Positions 41,881 through 51,624 of a stretch of 58,805 nucleotides of DNA are shown here, piece after piece. Within the stretch, counting starts at the first letter, position 1. Each line of letters begins with the position of its first letter. Under the pieces are notes generated by a model that saw only the letters and a list, made by a program, of their open reading frames with translations, searched no databases and was not told the DNA's origin. Origin of the DNA: Lentisphaerota bacterium (GTDB lineage Bacteria; Verrucomicrobiota; Lentisphaeria; Victivallales; UBA1829); assembly GCA_015061565.1 (NCBI GenBank), contig SUWI01000004.1:1-58805 (forward strand), in the 5' to 3' direction. The translations under genes and the position numbers were made by a program.

Positions 41881-43778
41881 GTTCGAAAAACTGTTTGCTG
41901 GCGGTGCTGTCACTCACCGGCTGGATGGGTCTTGCCGGGACTGCGCCGGTTTTTGAATACGGATCGGAAGATCAGATTGCCGGCCAGGAGCTTCACGAGC
42001 ATCTGGAACAGATGTATGCCTCGCTTTCCACTTCGCCTTTTGCAGGCAAGCATATCCGTCTGGGAAAGAAAGCCGGCCCGGTGGATGCGGCGAAGACCGG
42101 CCCGGAAGGATTCCGCATCGTCTGCCGAAACGGAAATCTGGATATTGCCGGCAGCACAGTACAGGGAACTCTGAACGGGGTCTATCATTTTCTGGAAGAA
42201 GTCATGGGAGTCCGCTGGCTGACCCCGCAGACGACCTATCTGCCGGAAAATCCGAAAGTCCGGCTTGAAGGGCTGGATTTTTATTATCAGCCGGTTTTCC
42301 GTCGTCGGCTTCTTTTCAACATTTTCGCCGGAGACGCGACCTGGGGACGCCGCCAGCGGCTCAAGCACCATTTGGAACAGGAGAATTACGGCATCCCGCA
42401 GGGGCATAACACCTTTTATTTCCTGTGCCGCGGGCTGGAAAAGGAAAACGGACGGAAATATACCCCGGAACAGGCATTCAAGGAATATCCGCAGTATTTT
42501 GCCGAATACGTGGATCACCGCGGGAACCGGAAACGTCCGTTTACTTTCAGCCAGCTGTGCTATTCGAATCCCGATGTGAAAAGACTGGTCGCCAAGGGAA
42601 TGCTGGCCGCATTGGACAAATATCCGAAGATGGACTTCATGGACCTGTCCCGCATGGACGGTCCGGATCCGTGTGAATGCGCCTTGTGCGAAGCGGAATA
42701 CGTGAAGCGGGGAAAGAAATCCAATACGAAAAGCGATGCCTGGTTTACTTTTTTCCGGGATGTCGCCAAGGAAGTTCATAAAAAATATCCCGATCTCCTG
42801 ATCGGCAGTTACGCTTATCATACAACGCAGATTCCGCCGGATGTGAATCTGGGACCGAATACCTGCGTCCGCTATTGCCCGATCCGGATGAACTATTTCT
42901 GCCGGGTGGACGAAGGCGACCACAACCGGATCGGCGGTCTGCTGGACGATTATGCACCGGGTCTGAGCAATATCGCCGGACAGCTGGCGGAATGGCCGAA
43001 ACACACTCAGCTCTGGCTTTCTCTCACTATTATGAAAAACCCGGTATATTACCCGAATCCCCACCTGCGTCCGCTGGGATATAACATGGCTTATGCCGCG
43101 CGGGTCGGCGCAAACTCCATCTTCGTGGAAGACTTGAATTGGCTGCCGTCCCATGCACAATGCAAAGTCCGCTCCTACATCCTGGCGAAACTGTTGTGGA
43201 ATCCGTATTACGATGTGGACAAAGGCATTCGGGAATTCTGCAGTTTGTATTTCGGCGCCGCCGGAGATTCGGTCGTCGAATATTTGAAGCTCCTGCATGA
43301 CGAAAATTCATGGGACTACAAATCAGACCGGAAGAAATGGCTGGACTGGAGATTCCGTTTCTACAATCAATGGGTGAAAAAACGGATCATCGGTTCAACC
43401 TGGAAATGGTTCTATGAAAAGCCCGATCCGGCACTTTATTATAAGAAACGTTTCCCCTTCTCCCGGTGGGGCATTCACTGTCCGCTTACCGAACAGTTCT
43501 GCCTGGATGCGTTGAAATGCCTGAAGCAGGGTGCTGCCAAAGTCAGCAATGATCCGGTCCTGACCGAACGGATAAAAACGGAAATGCTGCCGGTTTATTT
43601 CGCATCCATGCTGACGCTTCCGAAAAATCATCCTCAGACACAGGAAGCGATACGGGAATTTTTCCCGGCAGTCGAGCGAATCATAGCTGCGGATCCGCGC
43701 TTGCGGAACAATCCGAAAAAGGCGGAGGCTTTGATTCATCATGGTGCCTTGAAAAAATATCTTGAAACCGCAAAATGA
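41877..43778 (+). CDS. Secreted DUF4838 protein (putative glycoside hydrolase) II
   Basis: 633 residues from the ATG at 41877, which overlaps the LamG stop and is preceded by AAGGAGG. A signal peptide (NCLLAVLSLTGWMGLAGTA) is followed by the N-terminal alpha/beta domain (GTLNGVYHFLEEVMGVRWL) and the DUF4838 core (QGHNTFYFLCRG, FSQLCYSNPDVKRLVAKGML). A CxCxxC cluster (PCECALCEAEY, Cys266, 268, 271) matches the one in the locus 1 protein. There is no extra C-terminal domain, so it is the shortest of the three in the window. Likely a secreted enzyme or binding protein for a complex glycan; activity unknown. Confidence 0.85.
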   Translation: MSSKNCLLAVLSLTGWMGLAGTAPVFEYGSEDQIAGQELHEHLEQMYASLSTSPFAGKHIRLGKKAGPVDAAKTGPEGFRIVCRNGNLDIAGSTVQGTLNGVYHFLEEVMGVRWLTPQTTYLPENPKVRLEGLDFYYQPVFRRRLLFNIFAGDATWGRRQRLKHHLEQENYGIPQGHNTFYFLCRGLEKENGRKYTPEQAFKEYPQYFAEYVDHRGNRKRPFTFSQLCYSNPDVKRLVAKGMLAALDKYPKMDFMDLSRMDGPDPCECALCEAEYVKRGKKSNTKSDAWFTFFRDVAKEVHKKYPDLLIGSYAYHTTQIPPDVNLGPNTCVRYCPIRMNYFCRVDEGDHNRIGGLLDDYAPGLSNIAGQLAEWPKHTQLWLSLTIMKNPVYYPNPHLRPLGYNMAYAARVGANSIFVEDLNWLPSHAQCKVRSYILAKLLWNPYYDVDKGIREFCSLYFGAAGDSVVEYLKLLHDENSWDYKSDRKKWLDWRFRFYNQWVKKRIIGSTWKWFYEKPDPALYYKKRFPFSRWGIHCPLTEQFCLDALKCLKQGAAKVSNDPVLTERIKTEMLPVYFASMLTLPKNHPQTQEAIREFFPAVERIIAADPRLRNNPKKAEALIHHGALKKYLETAK

Positions 43779-44506
43779 GCAATTCAGACGATCTCAGTTT
43801 CGGAAGTTCCGGGCCGGAACTGCAAATCACCAGTATCCTGATGGATGTGGACGGAACCATGACCCGGATCCGTCCGGGCGGCCGGGTCCCGGTCGGTTCG
43901 GATGTCCGGCTGGCGGAACTGCTGGCGCGGAAACGGAATATTTCTGTCGAGCAGGCTCTCCGTCTGATTCGCAGCCAGAAGGACCTCGACCAGAACTGTA
44001 TTTTCTTCTGGGCTCAGAAATTCGGCATTGAAGAGGAACAGCTGTGGAAGGTTATGCTGGAGGATTGGAAGGGTTATATCGATCTGCCGGATGACCTCGG
44101 TTTTTTCCTGAAAGAGATGAAAAAAAGAGGGATCCCCATTTATTCCGCCACTACCAATTCCCGTCGCATGACCTTGCTGAAAATGGCGGTCGGCAGCTTG
44201 GCGGAGTTTGATGAAACCCCGTATTTGGCCGGCTTTTATTCCGGCAATTACTTCCATGACCCGCGGGGCAAATTCGCTCCCGATTACTTTCCGAAAATTT
44301 TGAAGGCAGGGCAATTCGATCCGAATAAAACATTGATGATCGGCGATGAATATGGACATGACTGTGCACCCTCGCTGGCGGCCGGCATACGCTGGGCGGT
44401 TCTGATCGACCGGGATTCCCCGCAGCCGTTGGAAGCTAATGAAAACGGATTGATCCGGATCAATTCCCTGCGCCATATCGTTCCCTGTATTTCTTCCGGA
44501 CGGTGA
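43775..44506 (+). CDS. HAD-superfamily phosphatase
   Basis: 243 residues. HAD motif I is ILMDVDGTM (Asp24, Asp26), motif II is IPIYSATTNSR, the lysine is in DPRGKFAPDYF and motif IV is TLMIGDEYGHDCAPSLAAGI. A helical cap lies between motifs I and II (residues about 45-105), consistent with a C1 cap phosphatase for small phosphorylated metabolites. Its ATG overlaps the DUF4838 stop, so it is coupled to the glycan operon and may dephosphorylate a sugar intermediate. No signal peptide, so cytoplasmic. Confidence 0.85.
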   Translation: MSNSDDLSFGSSGPELQITSILMDVDGTMTRIRPGGRVPVGSDVRLAELLARKRNISVEQALRLIRSQKDLDQNCIFFWAQKFGIEEEQLWKVMLEDWKGYIDLPDDLGFFLKEMKKRGIPIYSATTNSRRMTLLKMAVGSLAEFDETPYLAGFYSGNYFHDPRGKFAPDYFPKILKAGQFDPNKTLMIGDEYGHDCAPSLAAGIRWAVLIDRDSPQPLEANENGLIRINSLRHIVPCISSGR

Positions 44507-44507
44507 C

Positions 44508-46592
44508 ATGATGTTTTTGCAGAGTGGATCCGGTACATTGACATTTTCCGGAACGAACGGGGCTCTGCTTTCCTGGCAGCAGGATGGATGCGAATTGCTG
44601 GCTCCGTCACCCGTTCCGTTTACCCTGGGGCTGCGGGATAGCGCGGGAAACCTGCGGATCGTGAGCGGCAATGAATTTCAGGCCCGGATCCGGACGTGCG
44701 GAGAGCAGCAGCTGTGCATGGACTTCCGCTGCTGTGCGGATTTCCCGGATTTGCGGGTCGTGATCCGGGTTCGTGCGGAACGGAATTTTTTCTGTTTCCG
44801 GCCGGAGGTGGAAAATGTCCCGGACGGCTGGCTGCTGGAATGGATAGACCCCGTACAACCGGTCCTGCCGCCGTCGGGAAAACTGTTCTGGCCCCGTACG
44901 GAAGGAATTCTGATCGATGACCTCCGGTTTCGGGAAAAAACCCATAACAAATATCGGATCCTGGGGTTTCTGGACGGTCCGGAGGGCGGGTATTATCCCG
45001 GGGTTTGCCAGATGCAATTTCTGGCCTGGATGCGGGAAGGACGTTTCCTTTATTTCGGTGCCCATGATGCGAAGCACGGCACCAAAGCTGTTGAATTCGC
45101 CCCGGAAGGCGACCGGAACACCCGGCTCAGTCTGCAAACATTCTGCGGCGCGGCTTCTCCCTACCGCAGTGATTTCGACTATGTGCTGACGGCCGGTCCC
45201 GGGGACTGGATGGATGCCTGCGCGATCTACCGTGACTGGGCGGAAACGCACACCGAACTGCCCCCTCGGGGACAGTTCTCCGCCTTGGTCCGGGAATCCC
45301 CTCTGGTCGTGATTTATCCAGTCCGGGGAACCGGCATTGATACCGGCCCCATGCCGCCGCTGAAAAACTATTTCCCCTATTCGGCAGCGATGCCCCTGAT
45401 GCGGGAATATGCGGATAAAACCGGCAGCCGGATCATGGCTTTGCTGATGCATTGGGAAGGAACCGCCCCTTGGGCTCCTCCTTATGTATGGCCTCCGTTC
45501 GGCGGAGAGGACTGTCTTCGGGAATATGCGGATCGGCTTCATGCCGAAGGACATTTCCTCGGCGTTTACTGTTCCGGTACCGCGTGGACCCAGAAAAGCT
45601 GTCTGACCGATTATTCCATGGAGGATTTCTGCCGGAAAAACCATCTGGAAGAGGTAATGATCCGCGGTCCCCGCGGGGAAATCGACGCAGTCATCTGCAA
45701 TGGTGAGGATTCCCAGCGTTTGGGATATGATTTGTGTCTGGCGGAATCCTGGCCGGCCGATACGGTTTGTGCGGAGGTTGCAAAACTGGATCCCCGCATT
45801 ATCGATTATGCTCAGTTTTTCGATCAGAATCTCGGCGGGGCTTTTCATCCCTGTTATGCGCGCGGTCATTCGCATCCGCCCGTTCCCGGTCCTTGGCAGA
45901 CCGAAGTCATGCAATCCGTCCTGAAACGCTGTTCCGGATCGGGACTACTGCTCGGAAGTGAAGCCGCGGCCGCCCATCCTTATCTGAAATACCTTCCTTT
46001 GAATGATCTCCGGGCCAGTTTCGCCTGGAATATGGGCGGCGTCCCGGTGCCGGGATATGAATTCGTTTTTCATCAGTACATCTGCAATTTCATGGGCAAC
46101 CAATGCGGGATTTCATATCACCTGGACTGCGATGCCTCTCCCGACAATCTGCTTTACCGTATCGCCTATGCCTTCGCCGCAGGCGATCTCCTGTCCGTTG
46201 TCCTGGAGGAGAACGGATTGATCCATTGGGGATGGGTCGCACCGTGGAACATGAAAAAACCGGAGCAGAAACCGGTTCTCAGCCTGATCCGCAAATTGAA
46301 TGATTTCAGGCGGCGGCATTCCGATTTCCTCTTATACGGCAAAATGCTGAAACCGCCGTTTTCGGTTTCCTGTAAAAAGTTTCCGATGAAAATTTATTAT
46401 GGCGAACGTGATTTCGATGCGGTTCTTCATTCCTGCTGGGAAGCTCCCGACGGACGACGGTCTGCCGCCGTTTTCGTCAACTGGCAGCAGGAGCCGCAAA
46501 CCATTATGGTTTCCGCCGACGGAAAGGAAACCGAAATCACGCTGGAACCGCTTTCCGCCCGTTTATGCGATTTCAGCAGACTGATGGACTGA
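44508..46592 (+). CDS. DUF6259-type glycoside hydrolase-like protein
   Basis: 694 residues, no signal peptide; a second ATG at 44511 is also possible. The N-terminal 200 residues are a beta-sandwich (LTFSGTNGALLSWQQDGCEL to NTRLSLQTFCGAASPYRSDF). The barrel then has DWMDACAIYRDWAETH, RIMALLMHWEGTAPWAPPYV, GHFLGVYCSGTAWTQK, DYAQFFDQNLGGAFHPCYAR and LLLGSEAAAAHPYL, with candidate catalytic acids D (FDQN) and E (GSEAAA). This is the layout of DUF6259 proteins common in this phylum. It begins one base after the HAD gene and ends glycan locus 2. Confidence 0.7.
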   Translation: MMFLQSGSGTLTFSGTNGALLSWQQDGCELLAPSPVPFTLGLRDSAGNLRIVSGNEFQARIRTCGEQQLCMDFRCCADFPDLRVVIRVRAERNFFCFRPEVENVPDGWLLEWIDPVQPVLPPSGKLFWPRTEGILIDDLRFREKTHNKYRILGFLDGPEGGYYPGVCQMQFLAWMREGRFLYFGAHDAKHGTKAVEFAPEGDRNTRLSLQTFCGAASPYRSDFDYVLTAGPGDWMDACAIYRDWAETHTELPPRGQFSALVRESPLVVIYPVRGTGIDTGPMPPLKNYFPYSAAMPLMREYADKTGSRIMALLMHWEGTAPWAPPYVWPPFGGEDCLREYADRLHAEGHFLGVYCSGTAWTQKSCLTDYSMEDFCRKNHLEEVMIRGPRGEIDAVICNGEDSQRLGYDLCLAESWPADTVCAEVAKLDPRIIDYAQFFDQNLGGAFHPCYARGHSHPPVPGPWQTEVMQSVLKRCSGSGLLLGSEAAAAHPYLKYLPLNDLRASFAWNMGGVPVPGYEFVFHQYICNFMGNQCGISYHLDCDASPDNLLYRIAYAFAAGDLLSVVLEENGLIHWGWVAPWNMKKPEQKPVLSLIRKLNDFRRRHSDFLLYGKMLKPPFSVSCKKFPMKIYYGERDFDAVLHSCWEAPDGRRSAAVFVNWQQEPQTIMVSADGKETEITLEPLSARLCDFSRLMD

Positions 46593-46636
46593 CTTCCCCG
46601 GTCAACTCCCGGCGGCCGAACGGTTTGACGTCCGGA

Positions 46637-46737
46637 TCGGAGGGGAGACTTGCCCCCCTCGATTTTGAGGTCAACTTCCATCCCCGGTTTGCAAAAATCC
46701 AGGCTTGCCGTTTTTTGACATCGGCAAAGAAACGACC
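46637..46737 (+). repeat. Intergenic repeat family 2, copy 2
   Basis: Matches 27466-27565: GGAGGGGAGACTTGCCCCCC, GATTTTGAGGTCAACTTCC, GGTTTGCAAAAATCC, GCCGTTTTTTGACATCGGC and AAAGAAACGACCT. It lies between the DUF6259 gene and the esterase promoter. Confidence 0.65.
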
Positions 46738-46791
46738 TTTTGGCGGAGAAGGAAAACGCCCTCCGCCTCAGCTGTTGTTTTGCGTCGATAT

Positions 46792-46819
46792 TTGACAAAA
46801 AAATTAGATATGCTATATT
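46792..46819 (+). promoter_or_regulatory. Promoter of the esterase gene
   Basis: TTGACA (46792-46797), 16 bases, TATATT (46814-46819), 41 bases before the ATG. Confidence 0.7.
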
Positions 46820-46860
46820 TCAAACATGGTCTCTGGTTCCGGACCGGGAAGGGATAGGTC

Positions 46861-48069
46861 ATGACGAAAAAAAACGTTGGCAGCGCGAAATCAATGCGGA
46901 TCTCCGTGGAATGCAGCTGCAAATCACATTTGGTTCATGTCAATGAGCAGTTCGAATTCATTATCAGTTCGAACCGGAAGCAGAAACTGAAAGTGGTGAT
47001 CTCGCAGGACGGAGAAGCGATCCTGAAGGAATTGACCGTGATCCCTCCGGCGAGGATCGCCGTTTCTTTGCCGTATCCGGGATTTGTCCGCTGCTCGGCG
47101 GCTCCGGACGATCCGGATATCCCGCCGGTCCTGTGCGGTGTCGGCGTAGATCCGGATCAGCTGCGTCCGCTGCTTCCCGAACCGGCCGATTTCGATGAAT
47201 TCTGGGACCATACCTGGAAGGAGCTGGCGAAGATACCCGCGGACTTCAAAATGAAGCAGATCGGTTCGGATGAAACGTTCCGGTATTACCGGATCAGCTG
47301 CGCGAATTTGAACAAACAGCGGGCATATGCCCTGCTTTCTCTTCCTGTCGACACCCCCAGGAAGATGCCGCTTCTGGTGAGATTCGGCGGGGGCGATGCC
47401 TATATCAGCGAAAGCGCCGTGCTCGGATCCGAAAAAGACGCATACGCAAAACTCTGTTTCCAGCTGCCGCCGTATCCGCCGGTAAAAAAGCCCGAGGATG
47501 CCAGGGCGAGGCATGAAAAGTTCCTGAACCGGCTCGGACTGAAGAGATACTCCCATTTCGGAATCGAAGACCGCAACCGGTTTTACGCCCGAACCGCTGT
47601 TGCCGGTGCGATCCGGCTGCTGGATGAAGCATTGAAACAACCGGGACTGGATCCGGACCGCGTCGGATATTCCGGGTCGAGCCACGGCGGCGGGCTCGGT
47701 CTGTACCTGGCGGCTTTTTCCGGTAAAATCAAAGCGGCATTCTGCGGAGTGCCGAACTTCGGCGACCGGGGCGGGTTCCTGACCGGACGGCATACTCCGG
47801 ACTCCAACAGTCCGGAATACCGCAGCCATCTGGAAACCCTGCTTTATTTCGACACCTCATACGCTGCCAGACGCATCACCATCCCCGTCATGATCGGGGT
47901 CGGTTTCGAGGATATCCTCTGTCCGCCTTCGGCGGTCTACACCATTTACAACGAGCTCAGAGGGCCTAAATTCATCTTCAACAAGATCTGTCACGGACAC
48001 GCCGGCGGACCGCCGGAATATCAGCCGATAATCGATATATGGCTTGCCAGCCGGATGGCCGGAGAATGA
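46861..48069 (+). CDS. AXE1/CE7-type acetyl esterase
   Basis: 402 residues. An N-terminal beta domain of about 100 residues precedes an alpha/beta hydrolase with VGYSGSSHGGGLGLYLAAF (nucleophile Ser274), the acid in MIGVGFEDILCPPSAVYTIY (Asp) and the His in KICHGHAGGPPEYQ. The block WDHTWKELAKIP and the DxxCPPS turn are characteristic of the cephalosporin-C deacetylase/acetyl xylan esterase family. No signal peptide is seen. It would remove acetyl groups from oligosaccharides entering the cell. It has its own promoter and a terminator before the next gene set. Confidence 0.85.
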   Translation: MTKKNVGSAKSMRISVECSCKSHLVHVNEQFEFIISSNRKQKLKVVISQDGEAILKELTVIPPARIAVSLPYPGFVRCSAAPDDPDIPPVLCGVGVDPDQLRPLLPEPADFDEFWDHTWKELAKIPADFKMKQIGSDETFRYYRISCANLNKQRAYALLSLPVDTPRKMPLLVRFGGGDAYISESAVLGSEKDAYAKLCFQLPPYPPVKKPEDARARHEKFLNRLGLKRYSHFGIEDRNRFYARTAVAGAIRLLDEALKQPGLDPDRVGYSGSSHGGGLGLYLAAFSGKIKAAFCGVPNFGDRGGFLTGRHTPDSNSPEYRSHLETLLYFDTSYAARRITIPVMIGVGFEDILCPPSAVYTIYNELRGPKFIFNKICHGHAGGPPEYQPIIDIWLASRMAGE

Positions 48070-48147
48070 TGCCCGGGCGGAAATGCGGCGGAACGCGAAA
48101 CCGTAAAACTTCCACCCAAGCCGCACGAAAACGTTGCTTTTCCCGCA

Positions 48148-48177
48148 GACCCGGGAAGGGGTCCTTTTGTTTTTTTT
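48148..48177 (+). terminator. Likely terminator after the esterase gene
   Basis: GACCC, loop GGGAAG, GGGTC, then CCTTTTGTTTTTTTT. The stem is short but the T-tract is long. Confidence 0.55.
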
Positions 48178-48307
48178 GGCATCAAAAGACATGTTTATAT
48201 CTATGTTTTTCCTCTCCGGACAGTGTTATATTATGCATGCCGGAGAAGATGAGGGATGCACCTGATCCCCGGAACGGCAGACAACGATTTTTCATAAGGA
48301 GTGAAAG

Positions 48308-49495
48308 ATGGCGGAAAAGAAAACGGACAAAGTCAGCATCGGGGTGATCGGGATCGGCAACATGGGCAGCGCACACTGCCGGACCGTCTGTACGACCGAA
48401 AACGCCGAACTCACCGCGGTTTGCGATATCGACGAAACGAAATTCGGGAAGCTCCCGGAGGAAGCGGGAGAAAAGGTCCGCAAATATACTTCGCCCGAAA
48501 CCTTTTTTGCGGAAGCTCCGGTGGATGCGGTCATTATTTCGGTGCCGCATTACGATCATGTGCCGCTGGCGATGCAGGCACTGCATGCCGGAAAGCACAT
48601 CCTGGTGGAAAAACCCATCGCGCCCGCCGTCGGAATGGCGCGGGAACTGATTGCGGAAGGGAAAAAGTTTCCGCATCTGGTCCAAAGCGCCATGCTTCAG
48701 CTCCGGACAACGGAGGCGTTCCTCAAGATCCGTGAACTCCTTGCCGCGGGCGAACTGGGACGGCTGATGCGGATCAACTGGATCGTCACGACCTGGTTCC
48801 GGTCGCAGTGCTACTACGACTCGGGAGACTGGCGCGCCTCGTGGCGCGGCGAAGGCGGGGGCGTGCTGCTGAATCAGTGCCCGCATCAGCTGGATCTGCT
48901 CCAGTGGCTTTTCGGGCTGCCTTCCAAAGTCAAGGCCACGGTCGCGATCGGCAAATATCACGACATCGAGGTCGAGGATGAGGTCAACGCGTTCATGGAG
49001 TTTCCCGGAGGAGCCACGGGGGTGTTCATTACCTCCACGGGCGAGGCGCCGGGAACCAACCGTCTGGAGATCGCGGGCACGAAAGGCCGGCTCGTTTATG
49101 AAAACAAGGAACTCAAATTCAGCCGCAACGAGGTCCCGAGCGATGAATTTCTGAGGGACACCAAAGATGTTTTCGGAGTCCCGAAACACGAGGAGGTCCA
49201 GCTGCCCGAAATCAAGGGAATCTCCGGCGCGCGACATTTTCTGCTGATCCGGAACTTTGTCAATGCCATTCTCAAAGGGGAAAAACTGATCGCCCCGCTG
49301 CATGAGGCGGTCAACGGACTGGAACTGGGCAACGCCATGCTTTACTCGGGTTTGAAGAATGAAACGGTGACGCTGCCGCTGGATTCCGCTGTCTATGCCC
49401 GGCTGCTCTCGGATCTGGTGGCAAGCTCGCGTTACGTCAAGAAAAAAGCCAGCGGGAACACCGGGACCGCGGATCTGAACGCATCTTATTCATGA
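48308..49495 (+). CDS. Gfo/Idh/MocA-family oxidoreductase I
   Basis: 395 residues. NAD(P)-binding SIGVIGIGNMGSAHCRTVC at the N-terminus, the lysine of HILVEKPIAPAVGM, and the catalytic region LLNQCPHQLDLLQWLFGLP with the conserved His. The C-terminal beta sheet domain is complete (VEDEVNAFMEFPGGATGVFI). It oxidises or reduces a sugar or cyclitol carbon, often C3. AAGGAG lies six bases upstream; TATATT at 48227-48232 with a weak -35 is the only visible promoter. It starts the set with the isomerase, a second oxidoreductase and GH4. Confidence 0.92.
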   Translation: MAEKKTDKVSIGVIGIGNMGSAHCRTVCTTENAELTAVCDIDETKFGKLPEEAGEKVRKYTSPETFFAEAPVDAVIISVPHYDHVPLAMQALHAGKHILVEKPIAPAVGMARELIAEGKKFPHLVQSAMLQLRTTEAFLKIRELLAAGELGRLMRINWIVTTWFRSQCYYDSGDWRASWRGEGGGVLLNQCPHQLDLLQWLFGLPSKVKATVAIGKYHDIEVEDEVNAFMEFPGGATGVFITSTGEAPGTNRLEIAGTKGRLVYENKELKFSRNEVPSDEFLRDTKDVFGVPKHEEVQLPEIKGISGARHFLLIRNFVNAILKGEKLIAPLHEAVNGLELGNAMLYSGLKNETVTLPLDSAVYARLLSDLVASSRYVKKKASGNTGTADLNASYS

Positions 49496-49517
49496 GAAAC
49501 GACCACGGGAGGCACTT

Positions 49518-50462
49518 ATGTTTTTGACCGGATTTGCAGACGAAGCCGGCAGGGATCTGGAAAGTCAGATCAGAGCGACCCTGGAACTCAAGTGGAACCA
49601 TATCGACATCCGGCTCATCGGAAACACTTTTTTCGCTATGCTCCCGGAATCCGAGTTCGAAAATCTCTGTTCCCGTTTGACGGAAAGCGGCATCACCGTC
49701 AATTGTTACGGGAGCGGCGTCGCCAATGGGGAGACCCCGCTGTTTTCCCCGGAACATTACGAAAGATCCCGGAATGAACTGCTCCAGGCGATCCCGCGGA
49801 TGAAGAAGCTGGGGATCCCCATGCTCCGCGGGATGAGCTTCCGCCGGGCGAAAGGGGATCCGGATACGCCGGAAATCAGGAAATATGTCTTCGAAAAGGT
49901 GAACGAATTCGTGGACATCTGCGCCGACAACGGCATTATCTACGCCCATGAAAACTGCAGCAACTACGGAGGCTGTTCCTTCGAACACACTTTGCGTCTG
50001 CTGGAAAACATCCGGCACAAGGAAGCCTTCACCCTGATTTTCGATACCGGCAATCCCGTGGGCGCCATGGACCGGCGGGGCTGCGACCACAGCAGACGGC
50101 AGTCCTCATGGGAGTTTTACCGGCAGATCAGGGATTTCGTCACCTATGTCCATATCAAGGACGGAACTGCTTTTGTGCTGCCCGACGGCACGGTGAATAA
50201 GCCCGAATACTGTTTCCCAGGCGACGGAGAGGGAGATGTCAAAGCGATCGTGCTCGACCTGCTGCGGCGGGGTTATGACGGCGGCTTCTGCATGGAACCC
50301 CACCTGGTCATGGTGCCGGGCAAGGAACTCGGGGAAGAGGAAAAAAAGGTCTTTGCGGAAAAACGCTACCGGACTTATGTGGCGTATGCCAGACGGTTCG
50401 AGAAACTGCTGGAAATCTGCCGCGAACAAATCGCGGCGGAAAAAAGAGGAGAGCTCGTATGA
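49518..50462 (+). CDS. Sugar phosphate isomerase/epimerase-like TIM barrel
   Basis: 314 residues of the AP2Ec fold. Metal ligands fit the xylose isomerase-like site: ENCSNYGGCSFEHTLRL, LIFDTGNPVGAMDRRG, VTYVHIKDG and GFCMEPHLVMV. The start MFLTGFADEAGRDLESQIRA is typical, with GGAGG before the ATG. Such proteins isomerise, epimerise or, together with Gfo/Idh enzymes, eliminate from 3-keto-sugars. It overlaps the next oxidoreductase by four bases, so those two act together. Confidence 0.87.
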   Translation: MFLTGFADEAGRDLESQIRATLELKWNHIDIRLIGNTFFAMLPESEFENLCSRLTESGITVNCYGSGVANGETPLFSPEHYERSRNELLQAIPRMKKLGIPMLRGMSFRRAKGDPDTPEIRKYVFEKVNEFVDICADNGIIYAHENCSNYGGCSFEHTLRLLENIRHKEAFTLIFDTGNPVGAMDRRGCDHSRRQSSWEFYRQIRDFVTYVHIKDGTAFVLPDGTVNKPEYCFPGDGEGDVKAIVLDLLRRGYDGGFCMEPHLVMVPGKELGEEEKKVFAEKRYRTYVAYARRFEKLLEICREQIAAEKRGELV

Positions 50463-51595
50463 ATGACAGAGTGATCGGCATCGCCGTTATCGGCTGCGGC
50501 CGGCGGGCGAGAGCCGTCGTGGGACATCTTCTGGAAGATGCCGGGGAAAAGGTGCGGATCGCAGCCCTCTTCGACCCGGACCGTCAGAACCTCGAACAGA
50601 CCGGAAAACTTTGGAACGCCGGCCAGGCTCTGATCTGTTCCGACGTCCGGTCGTGTGTCAGCGCTCCCGGGGTAGATTGGGTAATGGTTTTCACCCCGAA
50701 TGCCTGTCACAAGGAAGCGATCCTCGCCGCCTTCGAAGCGGAAAAGCATGTTTTTGCCGAAAAACCCCTTGCGACCACCCTGTCCGACTGTCAGACCATC
50801 TATAAGGCCTGGCGGCGTTCCGGCTGTCATTTCATGACGGGCTTCGTTCTGCGCTGTTCCAAACTTTACCGCAAGGTGAAGGAGCTGCTTGACAGCAAAG
50901 CCGTGGGGGAGATCGTCTGCATGGACGCCAACGAGAATATCCGTCCGTCGCACGGCGCCTATATCGTCAACAGCTGGCGCGGGAAAAAGGCATTGGGCGG
51001 ACCTTACATTCTGGAAAAATGCTGCCATGATCTGGATCTGCTGATCTGGTATGCCGGGTCGCTGCCTACCAAGGTAGCGGCGTTTGCTTCACTGGACTTT
51101 TTCGTTCCCCGGAACGAGGGGCTCATGAAGACGCTGCCGCCGGCCACCTTCACGCATTGGGACGGCTATACCGACCGGGAAGGAAATCCCTTCGTTTCGC
51201 CCAAGGACATCAAGGACACCTACGTATCCATCCTGAAATTCCGCAACGGGATCAAGGCGCAGTTTCAGGCGACCATCTCCAACGAGATCCCCGAACGGAA
51301 AATCTATTTCTCCTGCACCGAAGGAACTATTCTGGTGGAACTTTATTCGTCCACGGTCACCTGGCAGCGCATCGGCGAAGAGCGGCATACGATCTGTTTC
51401 GGCGCAGACAGCCACGGCGGGGGCGATAATTACATCATGAGGGAATTCATGGAATGTGCTACTGAGGGGAAGAAACCGTTTTCCAGCGGATCGGAAGGAC
51501 TGGAAAGCGCGGTGACGGCTCTCGCCGTCGAGCAGGCCGCGGAAGAGGAAAGAGTCATCGACATGGAACCCGTCTGGCAGGAACTCGAACGGTAA
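50459..51595 (+). CDS. Gfo/Idh/MocA-family oxidoreductase II
   Basis: 378 residues. Dinucleotide motif GIAVIGCGRRARAVVGHLL, lysine motif HVFAEKPLATT and active-site motif EKCCHDLDLLIWYAG. It differs clearly from the first oxidoreductase, so the pair could catalyse oxidation at the start and reduction at the end of a pathway. The start overlaps the isomerase stop; GH4 follows after 29 bases. Confidence 0.92.
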   Translation: MNDRVIGIAVIGCGRRARAVVGHLLEDAGEKVRIAALFDPDRQNLEQTGKLWNAGQALICSDVRSCVSAPGVDWVMVFTPNACHKEAILAAFEAEKHVFAEKPLATTLSDCQTIYKAWRRSGCHFMTGFVLRCSKLYRKVKELLDSKAVGEIVCMDANENIRPSHGAYIVNSWRGKKALGGPYILEKCCHDLDLLIWYAGSLPTKVAAFASLDFFVPRNEGLMKTLPPATFTHWDGYTDREGNPFVSPKDIKDTYVSILKFRNGIKAQFQATISNEIPERKIYFSCTEGTILVELYSSTVTWQRIGEERHTICFGADSHGGGDNYIMREFMECATEGKKPFSSGSEGLESAVTALAVEQAAEEERVIDMEPVWQELER

Positions 51596-51624
51596 AAAAA
51601 CAGAACTATTAAGGAATTATTACG

